From Sympetrum striolatum (Eukaryota; Arthropoda; Insecta; Odonata; Libellulidae): a DNA stretch of 64,000 nucleotides. The stretch spans positions 80,805,152 through 80,869,151 of the forward strand of contig OX388350.1 in assembly GCA_947579665.1 (NCBI GenBank), read 5' to 3'. The number at the start of each line of letters is the position of its first letter. Position 1 is the stretch's first letter. Shown piece by piece: positions 42,957 to 55,190 of the stretch. The position numbers were made by a program, and so were the translations under genes. The notes beneath the pieces are model-generated. The model was not told the origin of the DNA, did not search any database, and was given only the letters and a program-made list of their open reading frames with translations.

Positions 42957-45900
42957 TGATTTTTTTAGATTTAGATATATACCCCGCGAGCCGCCAAAGA
43001 CGTACGGCAGGGGGTTTAATACTCCACCATTATTCATTCATCCCTATTAGCATCTCTAATATCCTGGGGAAAAAACGACCAAAAGTAATTATCCGTCCTT
43101 GCGATTACTTCCCTATAACGCTTCGTCGATGCTTCTCGGAGATCGCGTTCGCTCCTTACTGGCACTAATATTTCACTTACTTCGATTATAAATTCTGAAC
43201 GAATTAAATTTTCGAAATGTTTCCGACGAAATTCAGATGTTCTCATCTGTAGTGAGTTCCAACCGAGGGACTCTACCATTGCCGTAACGCTGCTATCAAA
43301 TCTGAAATCCCCGCAAACGAATCGGGATGCTCTATTCTGGACCATCTCTAAATCTGAGACTAAACCTACTTCGTGTGGGTCCCAAACCGAACAGCAATAT
43401 TCTAGACTCGGACGAATAAGAGAAAAGTAAGCTATTTCTTTGACCCTCGATGAGCATCCTCTCAACGTTCTACCAATTAATCTTTGCATTCTATTCGCTT
43501 TTCCTATCGCATCTCGAATATGTTCTTTAAAAGATAAGTTACTGCTAAACGTGACTTCAAGGTATTTGTTGTCGTGCACTAACTCTAATGGATGCCCTGA
43601 GATTTGGTACTGCGCGGGAATTGTGTTTGTGGAACGCGTAAAACTCGTGGCAACGCATTTATTTATATTTAAATCCAGCTGCCAACCTTTACACCATCCT
43701 GATATTACGTCCAGGTCGTTTTGAAGTACATTACAATCGTTTTCTGACAACATCTCTTTTTATATCAGGGTATCATCGGCAAATAATCTAACATTACTCT
43801 TTGCGTTATCTACAAGATCGTTAATGTTAATTAGAAATAAAATCGGACCAAGAACACTTCCCTGTGGAACTCCTGACGAGATGCTTATTTCGTCCGATAA
43901 AATTCCGTCTAACGCAACTCGCTGAGATCTGTTCTCTAGAAAATGGTCCATCTAGGAGTTGGTCCATCTGATAACTTTGTCGTCGATCGCGTAGGCACAC
44001 AGCTTTTGGATAATCTTTTTGTGAGAAACTGTTTCGAAAGCTTTCCTGAAATCTAGGATAAATGCGCCTGATCTAACACCGCCGTCTGCTTCTTTAGATA
44101 CGTCATTCATAAAAAGCGCTAACTGGGTCTCACAAGACCTACCTTTCCGGAATCCGTGCTGGCTCTGACTGATTGCTGCCTTTTCGGAAAGAAAGCGCAT
44201 GATAGAGCTCGCTATAATATGCTCCATTATATTTCAAAATATGGAAGTTAATGAAATAGGCCTATAATCATCTGGTTTTGACTCACGCCCTTTCTTAGGC
44301 ACCGGAGTGACATTAGCTTTTTTCCACGACATTGGAACGGTTCCCTCATACAATGATTTCTGATAGAAAATCTGTAGAAACAGAGCAATTTCATCGGCTA
44401 AAGTTTTTGTTACAACAGTGGGAATACCTTTGGGTCCGTGCGCCTTTTTCCTATCAATCTCTCGCAATACTTTTCCAATTCCATCAACCAATATCTCGAT
44501 TGGACACATCTCTGAATCAATGCGCGAGCAAAAATCCTTAACTTGATCATTATCTACAGTGAAGCATTTCTGGTAGTGCCCGTTAATTAAGTTAGCTTTA
44601 TCTTCTGATTTATTTATGGTAATTCCCTCTGCGCTTATGAGGCTAGGCACCGAAAACTGACCTCCACGGTTCTCTCGCACGTATGACAAAAATTCTTTCT
44701 GATCGCCACCTAATGATTCTAATAGGGTTCGAGAGCTATATTCCTGGTATTCTTTTCGCGCTTCTTCCTTAACTAACTTTCGCACATCTCTATATTTTTG
44801 TTCCTCGAGCTATTGGTTATTTCCGCATGCTTTGAGTTTCCTCCGTCGAGAGTGAATGACTCTTTGCTTCCTATGCAATGCTCGTAATTTAGGTTTCGTC
44901 CACCGTGGCTCTTTACGCTTACGCACGCTCTTAGTAGGCACGAATCTAATTAAACCTTCTTTGATTATCCGGAGAAACTCTATCCAACTATCATTTACTG
45001 TATTTGCACCCAAGAAGCGGAAAAAATCATCCTTGCACTCGTTAATATAAACCTTAAACTCTGAAAAATTTGCTTTGCGAATTACATATACTTGCCTCGG
45101 TGGCTTAAGAGATTTAACCGCTACTGCTTTCATCCCCGCCATTATGACATCATGGTCTGTAATACCGACAACTATATCGAGATTAGTTAACAATTGTGGG
45201 TGGGATGTGACTAGTAAATCTAGGAGTCGTTCGAGCATTTGTCATGATTACCTGTTCTATCGCATGCAACTAGAAAGTATCGATTAATTTTTGAGAAAAT
45301 TTTCTCTCTCTTCTAGAGTTGGAGCATGTTAAATTCCACCAATTAATATGCGGTAGGTTAAAATCTCCTCCTACAACTATGATGGGATCTTTTATTTTTC
45401 TCCGATTATCTGTAACGTCTCGGATAAATCGTCAATACAATTAATTTCGCTATCTGGAGGACGATACAATGAACAAACATAAATCTTACTACCGTTTGGT
45501 CTTAGAATCGAGCACCAAATCATTTCGCTCCTGCTATTTTCTACAAAATCATCTCGCTGACTAATCAAATGGTTCTTTACAGCAATAAAAAGTCCACCAC
45601 CTACTCTACCCTGTCTATCTTTGCGATGTATCACATAATCTGGAGGAAATATCTCTTCGCTTAACCAACTCTCAGATCCTAGTATAATATCCGCGCAAGT
45701 GCTCCTTGTAAGGTTAAGAAATTCCACCTGCTTATTACGTATACTTCTGAAATTCACGACTACTATTTTTAGGTCTCTCAATTTGCACTTTAAATTTGAA
45801 TTTCTGTTTTGAATAACCGTAACGTTTTTTTAATATATTTTCTCTTTATTGTCAATGCTACTGTTTCTATTTCGGGGACTAAGAACATGCGTTTCTATTT

Positions 45901-46100
45901 GCCTATTTACGTTGGTGTTATCTATAATTCCTACCGCTGAATATACTTTCTTAATATTTGTATTCCCCTTTGGAGTTATAGATTGATAAAGATAATAGCC
46001 TCGTTGTGGCGCTCTCGGTAAAATTCTACTTTCACGGTGTTTGCCTTTTTTTGATACCGCTCTCTCATCTGCTAATGTAACTGTTCGAGTCCCTCCTAGG
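42957..46100 (-). mobile_element. CR1/L2-like LINE, long but inactivated
   Basis: Read from right to left, the minus strand encodes an N-terminal extension (about 46090-45782, RTVTLADERAVSKKGKHRES and on). The APE endonuclease follows (45781-45390; RSIRNKQVEFLNL, SESWLSEE, GGGLFIAVKNH, VCSLYRPPDS) and then the end of the endonuclease and linker (45238-44810, TDHDVIMAG). The reverse transcriptase comes next (44785-43760; AHGPKGIPTVV, VPKKGRESKPDDYRPISLTS, SQHGFRKGRSCETQLALFM, SSGVPQGSVLGPILF and the catalytic LFADDTLI). The last part is the C-terminal tail (43753-43034, ending RDNYFWSFFPQDIRD-like). At least five stops or frameshifts separate the pieces (near 45390, 44800, 44230, 43952 and 43755). 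The 3' end is an ATTTAG-type repeat at 42957. It is the longest element here and the parent type of the 3' ends at 4843/6185 and 52923. Confidence 0.88.
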
Positions 46101-46504
46101 CTATAGCATGTTCATACTTGGGATTGACTAGTCTTACAATTGTACTTTGAGTTTTTCAGTCAATAGCGGGCTTTACCCAAACACGGTTAACCGCGCGCAA
46201 ACGTTTTAGAGATACCCCCGTGTTTTTTATTTCACATCCGTGAAGAACCGAAACTCAACTCAGCAAGCCTGGGACTCAGAGACTTAAATTGTGTATCCCA
46301 CGCTGAGTAACTACATAGTAGTATTTACATTTTATTCAATTGGAGGCTAAATATCTATTACAGCCCCACATTATCTTTAAGCGTTAGTACCTGTGAGTGT
46401 GCCAGTTAATGACTTTGTATGAAATTAGTTTTTATTACTTTACTATCCTATAATTTCTAGATTACTATTTATAGCAATAGACTATACCATAAACTATATA
46501 CAAG
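46101..46504. other. Left-over sequence between LINE and G-rich tract
   Basis: It may include the 5' end of the LINE, since GC-richer sequence continues to about 46290 (GGTTAACCGCGCGCAAACG). The rest is AT-rich. No gene is seen. Confidence 0.4.
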
Positions 46505-46692
46505 TGTAATTATAGTTGACAGGGGGTTGGGAGTGGGTGGTGAGGGTCTAAGTGGAGCATTGGGCGGGAGGAGTGGGAATGGTTAGGTCAGAGGGAGAAA
46601 TAGGGTGGGTGAGGTCGAGGGTGGGGAAGGAGTAGATTGGGTGGAATGGGAGTGGTTGGGGTAGAGGGAGGGATGGAGTTGGGTGGGGTTTG
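46505..46692 (+). repeat. G-rich degenerate minisatellite
   Basis: About 190 bases of the plus strand are dominated by GGG and GGT/GGA runs (GGGGGTTGGGAGTGGGTGG and many variants), with very few C. Several runs of three or more G at close spacing make G-quadruplex formation plausible. It ends exactly where homology to PGRP intron 1 starts (46693-46697), so it marks the breakpoint that removed the first exons of P4. Confidence 0.7.
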
Positions 46693-46782
46693 AGGTATTA
46701 CCTTAGCTAATTATGAAGTAAATAAAAAAATATCCTATTCCTATGAATAAAAAATTATCCTCCCTTAAGACTATAATTGGAG

Positions 46783-46835
46783 AATTAATAACATACATTT
46801 TCGTGTTTTCAACACGATAATGTATGTTAATAATT
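46783..46835. repeat. Intron hairpin next to P4 linker exon
   Basis: AATTAATAACATACATT (46783-46799) pairs with AATGTATGTTAATAATT (46819-46835) with two mismatches, and TCGTG/CACGA extend the stem inward. A shorter version is in the intact gene's intron 1 (17442-17475). In P4 a deletion brings it to within 7 bases of the exon and removes the pyrimidine tract. Confidence 0.6.
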
Positions 46836-46842
46836 CTGTAAG

Positions 46843-46941
46843 ATACTAAAAGGAACGACATGGTTGAGTTTTCCAACTTCAACGATGCTTTCAAGGATGA
46901 AGAAAAGAGGGAACCATGGTTGATTCCCTGTCATCAAAAAG
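46843..46941 (+). pseudogene. PGRP-like linker exon, copy P4
   Basis: This is the 99-base exon homologous to 17566-17664. It reads DTKRNDMVEFSNFNDAFKDE, then EKREPWLIPCHQK, with the donor AAAG|GTAAGA kept. The acceptor side has lost its pyrimidine tract (TTCTGTAAG only). The signal-peptide exon that should lie about 290 bases upstream is absent; a G-rich tract and a LINE are there instead. With the broken last exon at 47879 this copy is a pseudogene. Confidence 0.82.
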
Positions 46942-47126
46942 GTAAGATGATTCATATTAATTGAAAAAATTATCTTCTTCTTGTTTCAGTGTTTAAGAAA
47001 TCCAACGTTATTCGTTTTGTCGTCGATATTCAGAGATTTTTAATTGACCACTGTTTACATTTTCCCTTCTTCGTTTTTAATTAAGTGGTTGATTTCCAAA
47101 AAATCTCTTTATTTTACCTACTTTTT

Positions 47127-47360
47127 TACGATGAAAATTAAGATTTTTCGTGATTTTGTAAGAAATTACCCATTTACACACGGCTACGTTGCTCAGTCAG
47201 AAAGGCGGGTGTTTTAAATATCTCAACGTGGGTTGGGTTGGTTTGGGGAGAGGATTTCTAGATTTTTGGTAGAAATCCCCACCACAACCCAACGGCAACG
47301 TTGGCGTATGTAAATGGGTAATTTCTTGCAAAATCACGAAAAATCTTAATTTTCGTCGTA
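47127..47360. repeat. Long foldback hairpin, right copy
   Basis: This is the counterpart of 71-304. Both the outer arms and the inner GGGTTGG/CCAACCC arms are kept, with a few differences (for example TAGGGG becomes TGGGGA in the inner arm). It lies between the linker exon and the large exon of P4. Confidence 0.83.
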
Positions 47361-47610
47361 GAATGTCGATCAAAATACGCTTGTATAACTCTTAGGACGA
47401 GTGAGACGACGAAGGTAATAAATTATTGCTCATTTGAATTGTTTATAACTTTTAAATCGTATTCCACGCGGTCAGTTTTTATGGTCCCCCCCACTGTCGC
47501 GGCTGGGCGCTCCCGAGCTGAAATTCTGATCTAAGGGTCTGGTTTAGGACGGTGACCCTCGAAATTTCTACCAGAAAAAAGTAATGGTACAAACCCTGCA
47601 TAACTACCAT
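47361..47610 (-). repeat. Interspersed repeat 'K', right copy
   Basis: It matches 305-560 closely, including the GGTCCCCCCCACTGTCGCGG and GGGCGCTCCCGAGC motifs. Confidence 0.6.
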
Positions 47611-47878
47611 GAACCCACATTCCCTCCTCTGTAATAAGGGTTGCTATTTCATCGTTTCAATTGTACACTTAATATTGAAGGAGGGATTTATTCTAAAATA
47701 ATGACAATTCACGTACAAAAAATGTGCAACACACCTTTCGTTAAATGAGCTCAATAATATGGAAAACCAAAACATGATGGAAAAAATGAAATATCATGGT
47801 TTCATAGCTACGATATCAGTCCATGCAATACCAATGGAACAAATCAAATCCAACCAAATTCAATCTCTTCTTTAACAG

Positions 47879-48878
47879 GTGAAGAGGAGCTAAACATCGT
47901 GGCGACAACCGAATGGGGAGGAAAGGAGAATGTAGCTAGTGAACTGAGAAAACAAGAAGCTGATTTACTAATTGTGAATGGCCATGTCAGCACTGCTTTT
48001 AGTGATAAATACTACGAGGAAATGCGAGATATCTGCAATCCTGAAACAAAAAATTTACCTTTCGTTTAACTTTTGGATATCAGAAGATGGAAAAGTTTTC
48101 AAAGGGATTGGATGGAACCGTTTTAACTATATTGAAAATGGTGGTTTAGGACCAAGATCCCTGATTATAGCATTTATCAAGGAATAAATGGATGCTGAAC
48201 CGTCTGCGGCAGCGATTAAGGCTTTGCAGGATTTAGTAATGTCAGCAATATGCATAAAGGAATTATCGCTAAACTATAGTCTCATCCCATACTACCTTAT
48301 GTACGACTTTTATTCATCGGGCAACGATAGTTTTGACCGAAACGAAATAAAAAACATGGCATTCATTAAAGGAGAATTTGGACTTTCGCGTTCCGTGTGA
48401 GAGAACACTAAACAAATATGGGAATTGATGACTCTTTCATACCCAATGGATTACATTGTTATATCACAGGAGTACGCGAGATGCTTCTACAACTGCAAGA
48501 ATTATCTTAATGCATTAGAGAGAATTTATCACTTACACAATGAAACAATTAAATTATTATTTTTAATTTCCGAAGAGGAAGTACCCACACTTCGTATGTG
48601 TACGAAGTCATGGGTTGGGAGGAGACTTGGGACGAAGGATAACAAAAGAAAAAAGTAATTAGAGTACGATTTTTGGAAAATTTTAACAGCTACGGCCCAA
48701 GTAAACCAATGTTCATTGCATTAAATTCCTTCATCGAGGATGGTCTACGTTCAGGAAAGCTATCGACAAATTATAATATAGAAAAATAAAAAGAGTTGAT
48801 CCAAGACATTCAGCATTTGTGGGGGATTTTCTAGAAAATGAAATAAGATAATTAGACAGATACACCGAAAAGTATTAA
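47879..48878 (+). pseudogene. PGRP-like large exon, pseudogene copy P4
   Basis: The acceptor and the first codons (GEEELNIVATTEWGG) are intact. An extra base in an A-run (AAACAAAAAATTT near 48045) then shifts the frame before FWISEDGKVFKGIGWNRFNY. The nonsense codon before DAEPSAAAIKAL is shared with P1, so it predates the large duplication or was spread by conversion. About 50 bases in the inter-domain region (near 48395) are lost relative to P1. The second-domain parts (SYPMDYIVISQEYARCFYNC, then EDETW-type residues) survive in pieces, and the C-terminal GDFLENE block ends at TAA 48876-48878. Confidence 0.88.
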
Positions 48879-48985
48879 CTTTGATAATCTCTTTCCCTTG
48901 TATTACAAAGTTATTTTTTGTTCTCTCTTTCCCCGATTCACAAAAGGATTTGGAACATGTATAGTGCCATATTTAGTACATTTTT

Positions 48986-49188
48986 AGGGAGATCGGTTTT
49001 TGAAGGGCTGGGATGATACTTGGTAGAAACCTAACCACATGAAAGAAGCCATTAAAGTGGGATTCATGGGAAGTTTCAAAAGGCTACGACCCGAGCGAAG
49101 CAGTATTCCTTGAGCTAAATGCCGTAATTCAGGATGGTCTACGATCATGAAACTTATCGACAAATTGTAAGATAGTTTAAATAAAACA
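48986..49188 (+). pseudogene. PGRP half-domain relic downstream of P4
   Basis: It matches 1973-2174, with the shared frameshift and an extra loss in the GWDDTW segment. It has no coding potential left. Confidence 0.72.
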
Positions 49189-51045
49189 GTTATCAATCGC
49201 TACCATTACACTATATGGGTAATATCCAATTAGAAAGATACGCAGATAAATGTTAAGTTTGAACACATTCTTTCGTTTGAAGGGTAATATTCTTTTGTTT
49301 GAAATTTCTTTAATTGATTAACGATTACGATCACAGGACCAGTGATAGTAACCCAACTAAGGAAAACATTATGATTCGGGTGTACTTCGTTATTTTTTAT
49401 TCTGTTTACATTATGTATGCAACCAAATACCCGAATGGAAGTAAAATATGAATGAGTTTATTAAATTTGAACAAAACACCACAGTTAATATTACAGAGCA
49501 CACTTCTTTCGTTTGAAAATCAATTTTCGTTTGAGCTTAGTTTCACTGAAATATGACAATGATGAGCGGTCGTATTCGGCTGTGTGCCATTTTTTGATCA
49601 ATTTATCATTCGTTATAGATCCTTAAATATTAATTATGGCTGACCGAACTTAATACATATTAGTAGTAAAGCATGATTAAATCCGGAAAAATTGAGCAAA
49701 ATGCTTTTTGTATGTTGCTGGTTGTATTTGCAAATTATAAATGTGGTTAAAATATGATTTGTTAAACTATTTTCGCTTACCATATTTGTTTGGAATCATA
49801 AATATTATTTGGACTTAACAAATCACAAAATTTTATTAATAAATCCTGGTATTAAATATACAGCAACTACAATGAACCATGTTAGTGGTCAAACATGAAT
49901 AAACAAGGCATGTCTCAGCATAACTTCGGATATATTAACAAATTGTAAATTATATTTTATATTTATTAGTTTTTTTAAGGTTTTTTTTCTGTGATATATA
50001 TTTAGAAAATTAAATATCTTAGTTAAAAGAATTTTATAAATAATTATGGAAAGCTTAAGAATTCCGGACTGCAATGTACTTTTAGCTTTTAATGCCTTTT
50101 TCAAGTGCTTGCATCAAAATATTTTGTTTATTTCATTTAGAATCTTCAAATTTATATACTATGTATATAATTTCTAGTCTACAGACTGATATTTTTTCAT
50201 TTATTAATATTAATTTAAAGTTTTTCTTGGTTTTTACAATAGCTATATTTAATTAATTAATGAGACGGAGTATTCTCAATTTGTCTTCTTTATAAAACAA
50301 CCAGATCATATACATACTGAACGGCAAATGAGGTGCATTTAAAGTAATCACTTATGTTTTCTATGTACTTTATTATTTAGGTATAACTTAATGATATTTT
50401 TTTTAAGTTAAAAAGTTTGTTTTAGGCTATAGCATAATGTAAACAAATCATGTTTTTTTACATCTGTTCTTTGACAATTGTATAACATATTCTGTAATGT
50501 TCGTTATTCCTTGTCATGTATAGTGACTACATAGAATCAATAGACTTATCATTATGGCTCTTCAAATCAAAATTAAAACCACCAAAATAAATATCAGGGA
50601 TCGAGAAGACGGCAATACTTTGTTATTATTAAAATAAAGTCATTTATTCAAAGATTGCGAAATGAAAAAGAATAAGCTTGTCTGTACTATTGGATTGTAT
50701 GGCTTAAAATTAATCACCTAACGAATTTTCTATAAGTCTTAATTTTAATTAAACATTTGCTGAAGTAATAAAAATCATGATTCAATTCAACCGCATTTAA
50801 CCTCAATCTGCTCAAACTTCAATCGTTATTACAGTAGCAATTATTTCTGGAATCAAAGGTAACCAAGTGGTATTCCTCGATAAGAGTAACGAATTATTTA
50901 TCAATTTTCCATGAAAACCGCATCTTCCTTAAAGTGAAACTTTCAATAACAAAAAGAAACAGACATTTTCACGACTAGTTTGGACACATAAGTGTTATTC
51001 TCGATTGAGAAAGCGTTCTAAATCACACAGGAATAAATCAGAAAA
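49189..51045. other. Non-coding flank of P4
   Basis: It is nearly collinear with 2175-4037. No gene is seen; a 71-codon minus-strand frame at 49889-50104 is closed in the sister copy. Confidence 0.6.
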
Positions 51046-51587
51046 AATCTGATGTGGCCAGCACATGACTTTCTCCATGTATAAGATGTAAATATTTATC
51101 TACTACAGTATTTTCGAACTCTATATTCCATCTAAACTTTGAAGATGAGTGATTAATTTATATATTATTATCTTTTACGTCACAAACCTTATAAATAATG
51201 TTTTTCGGGATATGATAAAAGAAAAACGATGAAATTGGCCTTTCGCCCAAAGCGCCCAGAGCGCCCACAAAGTACATTATCAGAAACTTCCGGTTTATCA
51301 ATATTTCAAGAATAACTCCTAAAAAATCAGTTATAAAAAAATATGTTTCCTACAAACGTTACAGTAAATTTAATTTTCTAAAACTTTTATGGGTAATAGT
51401 ATATACTTTAATATCAGATTAATGGAGATACTTTGTAAAAACAGAAAAGAGTTTTGAAAAGTAAAGCTCAACTTCCGGTCTACCGATTTACTACAAAGTA
51501 ATCAACTACAACAACACCAACCAAAATGCTACATATGATATTTGGTGTTGATACGACGAATAGTTTTCATGTTAGAGCGCCCATAAA
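51046..51587 (+). mobile_element. Helentron/HINE-like repeat, right copy
   Basis: It is the counterpart of 4038-4637, with the same TC start and the same truncation at GAGCGCCCATA. It retains the internal piece (CCTTTCGCCCAAAGCGCCCA and on) deleted in the left copy and has no SINE insertion. Confidence 0.62.
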
Positions 51588-51610
51588 TTAATTCCATTTT
51601 CTCTTTGATT

Positions 51611-52751
51611 TACGAGTAAAATGTAGCTTGCATACTGCAAGCAGATCGACAACACTAATTTCATAACGGCATTATGTCGGGACGGTCCCGGAAAGGAAAA
51701 AAAGGATTGAAAATATTCTTAAAATTCGCTTCAATTTAATTTTTTGGCATCGAACCCGGGTCTTTTTGGTGAAATTTCTATGCAGCACATCAGAAGATCG
51801 TCTTCTCTAAATAGGTGTGAAAATTCAAGCAGAAATATTGGCTGCAACTGCCTCAAACGAAGACCTACTTTTCACGAATGTTAATAGCTCTCTGGATTCG
51901 AACCAAGGCCGATCTAGGAAATATAAAATGTGTTTTCGAAATGTATCTATAAGTTCTATATATATGCCGAATTTCAAGTTTTAATATTATTGGGAAGGGG
52001 TTCAAAATAATTCTTAAAAATCGGATCAGCGACTGATTGTAGAGACGCCTGGTGTCGAACCCTGGACGTATTGGAAGCTGTAAATGCACAAAATTACTTG
52101 CTAGCACTTGATCTAATTTCATACAAAGTTTGAAGTCGATATCATACCGGGAAGTACCTAAAATGTGTTTCTATTATCCCCATAAGAAATGCATTGTGGA
52201 GTGCTAATGGCCCTCTGGGATCAAACCAAGGACCCTCAGCGAATATGTAAAATTTTATAATGAAATATATTTATGATTTCTAACCCCATGCCAAATTTCA
52301 AGTTTCCATGCATTCGGAAAGGGGTCCAAAAAAAATCTTAAAAATCGCCACAACGCATTTTAAACGGCCGATTTTTGCCCCGACCTAGCATCGAACCCAG
52401 GATATTTTCCGTTAAACCAATTTATGTTTTCGATAGATCATGTTCATATATATAGGCTCCTTGAGTTTTAATTCTCTACCTATACCGGAAGTATTTTTTT
52501 TTAATTCCCGAAAATCAAAGCAATGCATTTAAACGGGAAAAATCGGGACTTTGGGGCCCTCTGGAATCGAACCGATGACACTGAGGTCCAAAATCGCAAT
52601 TTTTCTGGAAGTTACACTTGATGGCCAATATGTCGTAAAAATTTCAGCTCAATCACTCTTGTGGTTTAGGCTGTGAGTTTGTATCCTCTCTATATATATA
52701 TATATATGATATATGAATGAATCCGGAGAAGCATCTATATATAATAGATAT
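51611..52751. mobile_element. 1.1 kb insertion with degenerate repeat units
   Basis: The left copy reads GATTTAGATTGGGTTAATGG straight across this point (about 4664-4683), so this block is specific to the right copy. It contains about six spaced copies of a tRNA-B-box-like complement (ATCGAACCCGG, TTCGAACCAAGG, GTCGAACCCTGG, ATCAAACCAAGG, ATCGAACCCAGG, ATCGAACCGATG). Alternating with them are AATTTCAAGTTTT, GGGAAGGGGTTCAAAA and TCTTAAAAATCG. The unit is about 150-250 bases and highly diverged. A TATATA run closes it. No open frame. It may be a composite non-autonomous element. Confidence 0.68.
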
Positions 52752-52892
52752 TAGGTTAATGGTAGATATCTGGGGGTTGGATCTTTACTTTTTTTGAGGT
52801 AGTCATTTGGAGGGACTCCGTCCTAATCCGGATCCTTAGCTCGCCTTCGCAGTTCAGGAGCGCCCGACCTTCCAATGATGGGGGACCATGAT
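52752..52892 (+). repeat. Interspersed repeat 'K' fragment
   Basis: It matches 4670-4812: AGATATCTGGGGGTTGGATC, the ACTCCGTCCTAATCCGG block and GCGCCCGACCTTCC. Confidence 0.58.
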
Positions 52893-52922
52893 TGTCACAT
52901 AATTGAGTTGTCACACTCTGAG

Positions 52923-53212
52923 TTTAGATTTTTTAGATTTAGATACATAACATGCGAGCCACTAGAGGCACATGGCAGGGGGTGTAATACCCCACTGTTA
53001 TTCATTTATCCCTATTCTCATCTCTAATAGCCTAGGGAACAAACGACCAAAAGTAATTATCCGACCTTGCGATTACTTCCCTATAACGCTTCGTCGATGC
53101 CTCTCGGAGATCGCGTTCGCTCCTTACTGGCACTAATATTTCACCTACTTTGTCTATATATTCTGAACGAATGAATTTTTCGAAAAGTTTCCGTCGTAAT
53201 TTTCGTTGTAGT
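52923..53212 (-). mobile_element. CR1/L2-like LINE 3' end, uninterrupted
   Basis: The minus strand encodes RSEYIDKVGEILVPVRSERD and the NYFWSFVP tail, followed by the 3' UTR and an ATTTAG-type tail. This is the empty-site counterpart of the left copy's jockey insertion. GTTGTC-type foldback sequence lies on both sides (52893-52922 and from 53213), so the LINE had inserted into a foldback element before the large duplication. Confidence 0.8.
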
Positions 53213-53239
53213 AGTCGCACTCTCAGTTGTCGCGTCACT

Positions 53240-54405
53240 TGATAGAAGAGCACATTCATTGATAAAGGAATCGAAGTTCAAACTTCCTTACATTCATTCC
53301 ATTTTATCTTTAATTTGGAGTGTGCTACGCAATCTGAAATGTTTTGTAAAGTTAAAAATAAATAATATTCCGGACATATAAGTTATCAAAAATGTTGGAC
53401 TTAAATTTGGAAGAATGTTTAGAAATCGATAATTGATTCAGAAATAGAATTGCTAGAAGAAACAGGTTTACACGCATTAGACACGAGCTTTAAAATTTCA
53501 CTCGAACAGTTTTCCGGTTTAATCGATACAATGTGATGTCCTAAATGGAACGATATTAAATATTAGCCGTTTCAAAGATATTGCTTTAAACTCTGATTAA
53601 TGTTAAGGTACTTGGTTTTAAAAAATTTCATTGTTGAAAACCTTCAGAAATCTAAAAGAACAATAAGAGGACACCAAGAAGATGTTTTATCATTCAGTAC
53701 CAAAGAAGATGCAGATAAGTACCTCTAGGAGCCAATAAGAACCACAAAGACCATTAAAAAACAATATGTTCCTATTAAAATTATTTTCATTCATAAAGTA
53801 TAGCGGATACTTTACAGTAAGAAGGTAGTATTCATCAACGATCTTCATAGAATTTTTCTGGTAATAATTAAGTACCTAAATACGAATGATGTTGAGGACA
53901 TAGACAGAAATCGAAAGCTTCCAAGTTCTAAAGAGTGATAGTTTATTTTATTCCTTTCGTAGTTACGATCACAGAAAGAGCAATTGGTATTTCGCACTAT
54001 AATAAAGAGGGAATATTTCTCGTAATCTTCGTTGGAGGAGAGAGAGGAGATAGCATGGTGACCATCTTTCTCTCGCGTCCCTCTTTTCGTACTAGGAGGA
54101 AATAAAACTCCATTGCCTCCTTCCCCATGTCTTCAGAGATACCCTCTGACACACACAAGGATTACTTAGGGTCAAGGCGTATGATGACGCAGATTCCTTA
54201 CTTCGCATTTAGAAGAATAATTTCATTTGTACTGTTTTTTTGGAATTTGGAAGTTTTCCCGTTGGAGATCGTTGGCTTCCTTCGACTGCAAATGACGCAA
54301 TAGTAGTCTGATTCCGTTGGGATTCTTATAGAAGTAATTCAAAATATAACACTCATGCTTTAAACTATTAACATACGTAGATAAAAGGCTGAAATAGTAT
54401 TCCTA
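53240..54405. other. Non-coding flank, right copy
   Basis: It is homologous to 6390-7620. The purine and pyrimidine tracts near 54020-54120 are again conserved. No gene is seen. Confidence 0.5.
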
Positions 54406-54570
54406 ACACACGAGGAGTGTCCAAAACATAACGGGGATTTTTCGTTTTTGGAAAGAATTATATTTATTTGTCTTCAACAATGTTTTCCTCTCCAAAGTAT
54501 TCCTAGTCATTCTATTTGAACGCCTAAGGATAGCGATATATCATTGGTCGGGACTGATAAGTAGACATCC
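54406..54570 (-). mobile_element. Mariner-like terminal remnant, right copy
   Basis: ACACACGAGGAGTGTCCAAAAC is followed by the same transposase-end-like segment as at 7626. It keeps more of the terminus than the left copy. Confidence 0.5.
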
Positions 54571-54829
54571 AATAACGCAACTTGTAATATATTTGTTTGT
54601 ATCGAATTCCATCTATATTTTCACGTTATTTGTCACATACCTTTTGGTGTGAGCATTTTCGCGCTAATTTGGTTTTTTAGAAAAGACCTCAGCGGAGGAA
54701 TTTTCCCCCACGGCCACATTTCTTCATTTAGCTTTTCCGTATTCACTTTTGGTAAATACAGAAAATTTGTATTTTTTAATGCATTCATTCTATTTTATAT
54801 ACCACAAATCATCTTCGAAGCTTAAGCGT

Positions 54830-55190
54830 AAGAGATACCAGCAAGGACCTGTCTTATCGAAAATAAAATGGTTTTATTATTGTTATTATATTAATTGTTA
54901 TTATAAATTTATAAAGTTCGGTTTAGTATATCTATCAGCCGGGCTCGGTGGAAGAGTGATTAGCGTGCTATTACTACCATTACTTTTTAATGAACAATCA
55001 TTGCAAGAAAGGGATAGTAAAGAGGGATTAGGTCGTTCTTGTCGCAGCCTATAAGAGAAGCTAAGAAAGTAGAATAGGTGCAGCAGTTTGATTTATTACA
55101 CCCCCCGCCAGAGTCCATTGATGACTGGTAGGGTTCGCAGAGGTCCGGGATCAAATCCCCGTTATGGCATGGTTTTTTTAGTGTTATAAA
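54830..55190 (+). mobile_element. tRNA-related SINE-like sequence, right copy
   Basis: It repeats 8000-8400: box-A-like at 54938 onward and B-box-like GGGATCAAATCCC at about 55147-55160. A long open frame (54749-55054) crosses it by chance. Confidence 0.45.

Noticed and set aside
51611..52751. Cluster of tRNA genes
   Set aside because: Only B-box-like complements recur. There are no matching A boxes or acceptor stems at the right distance.
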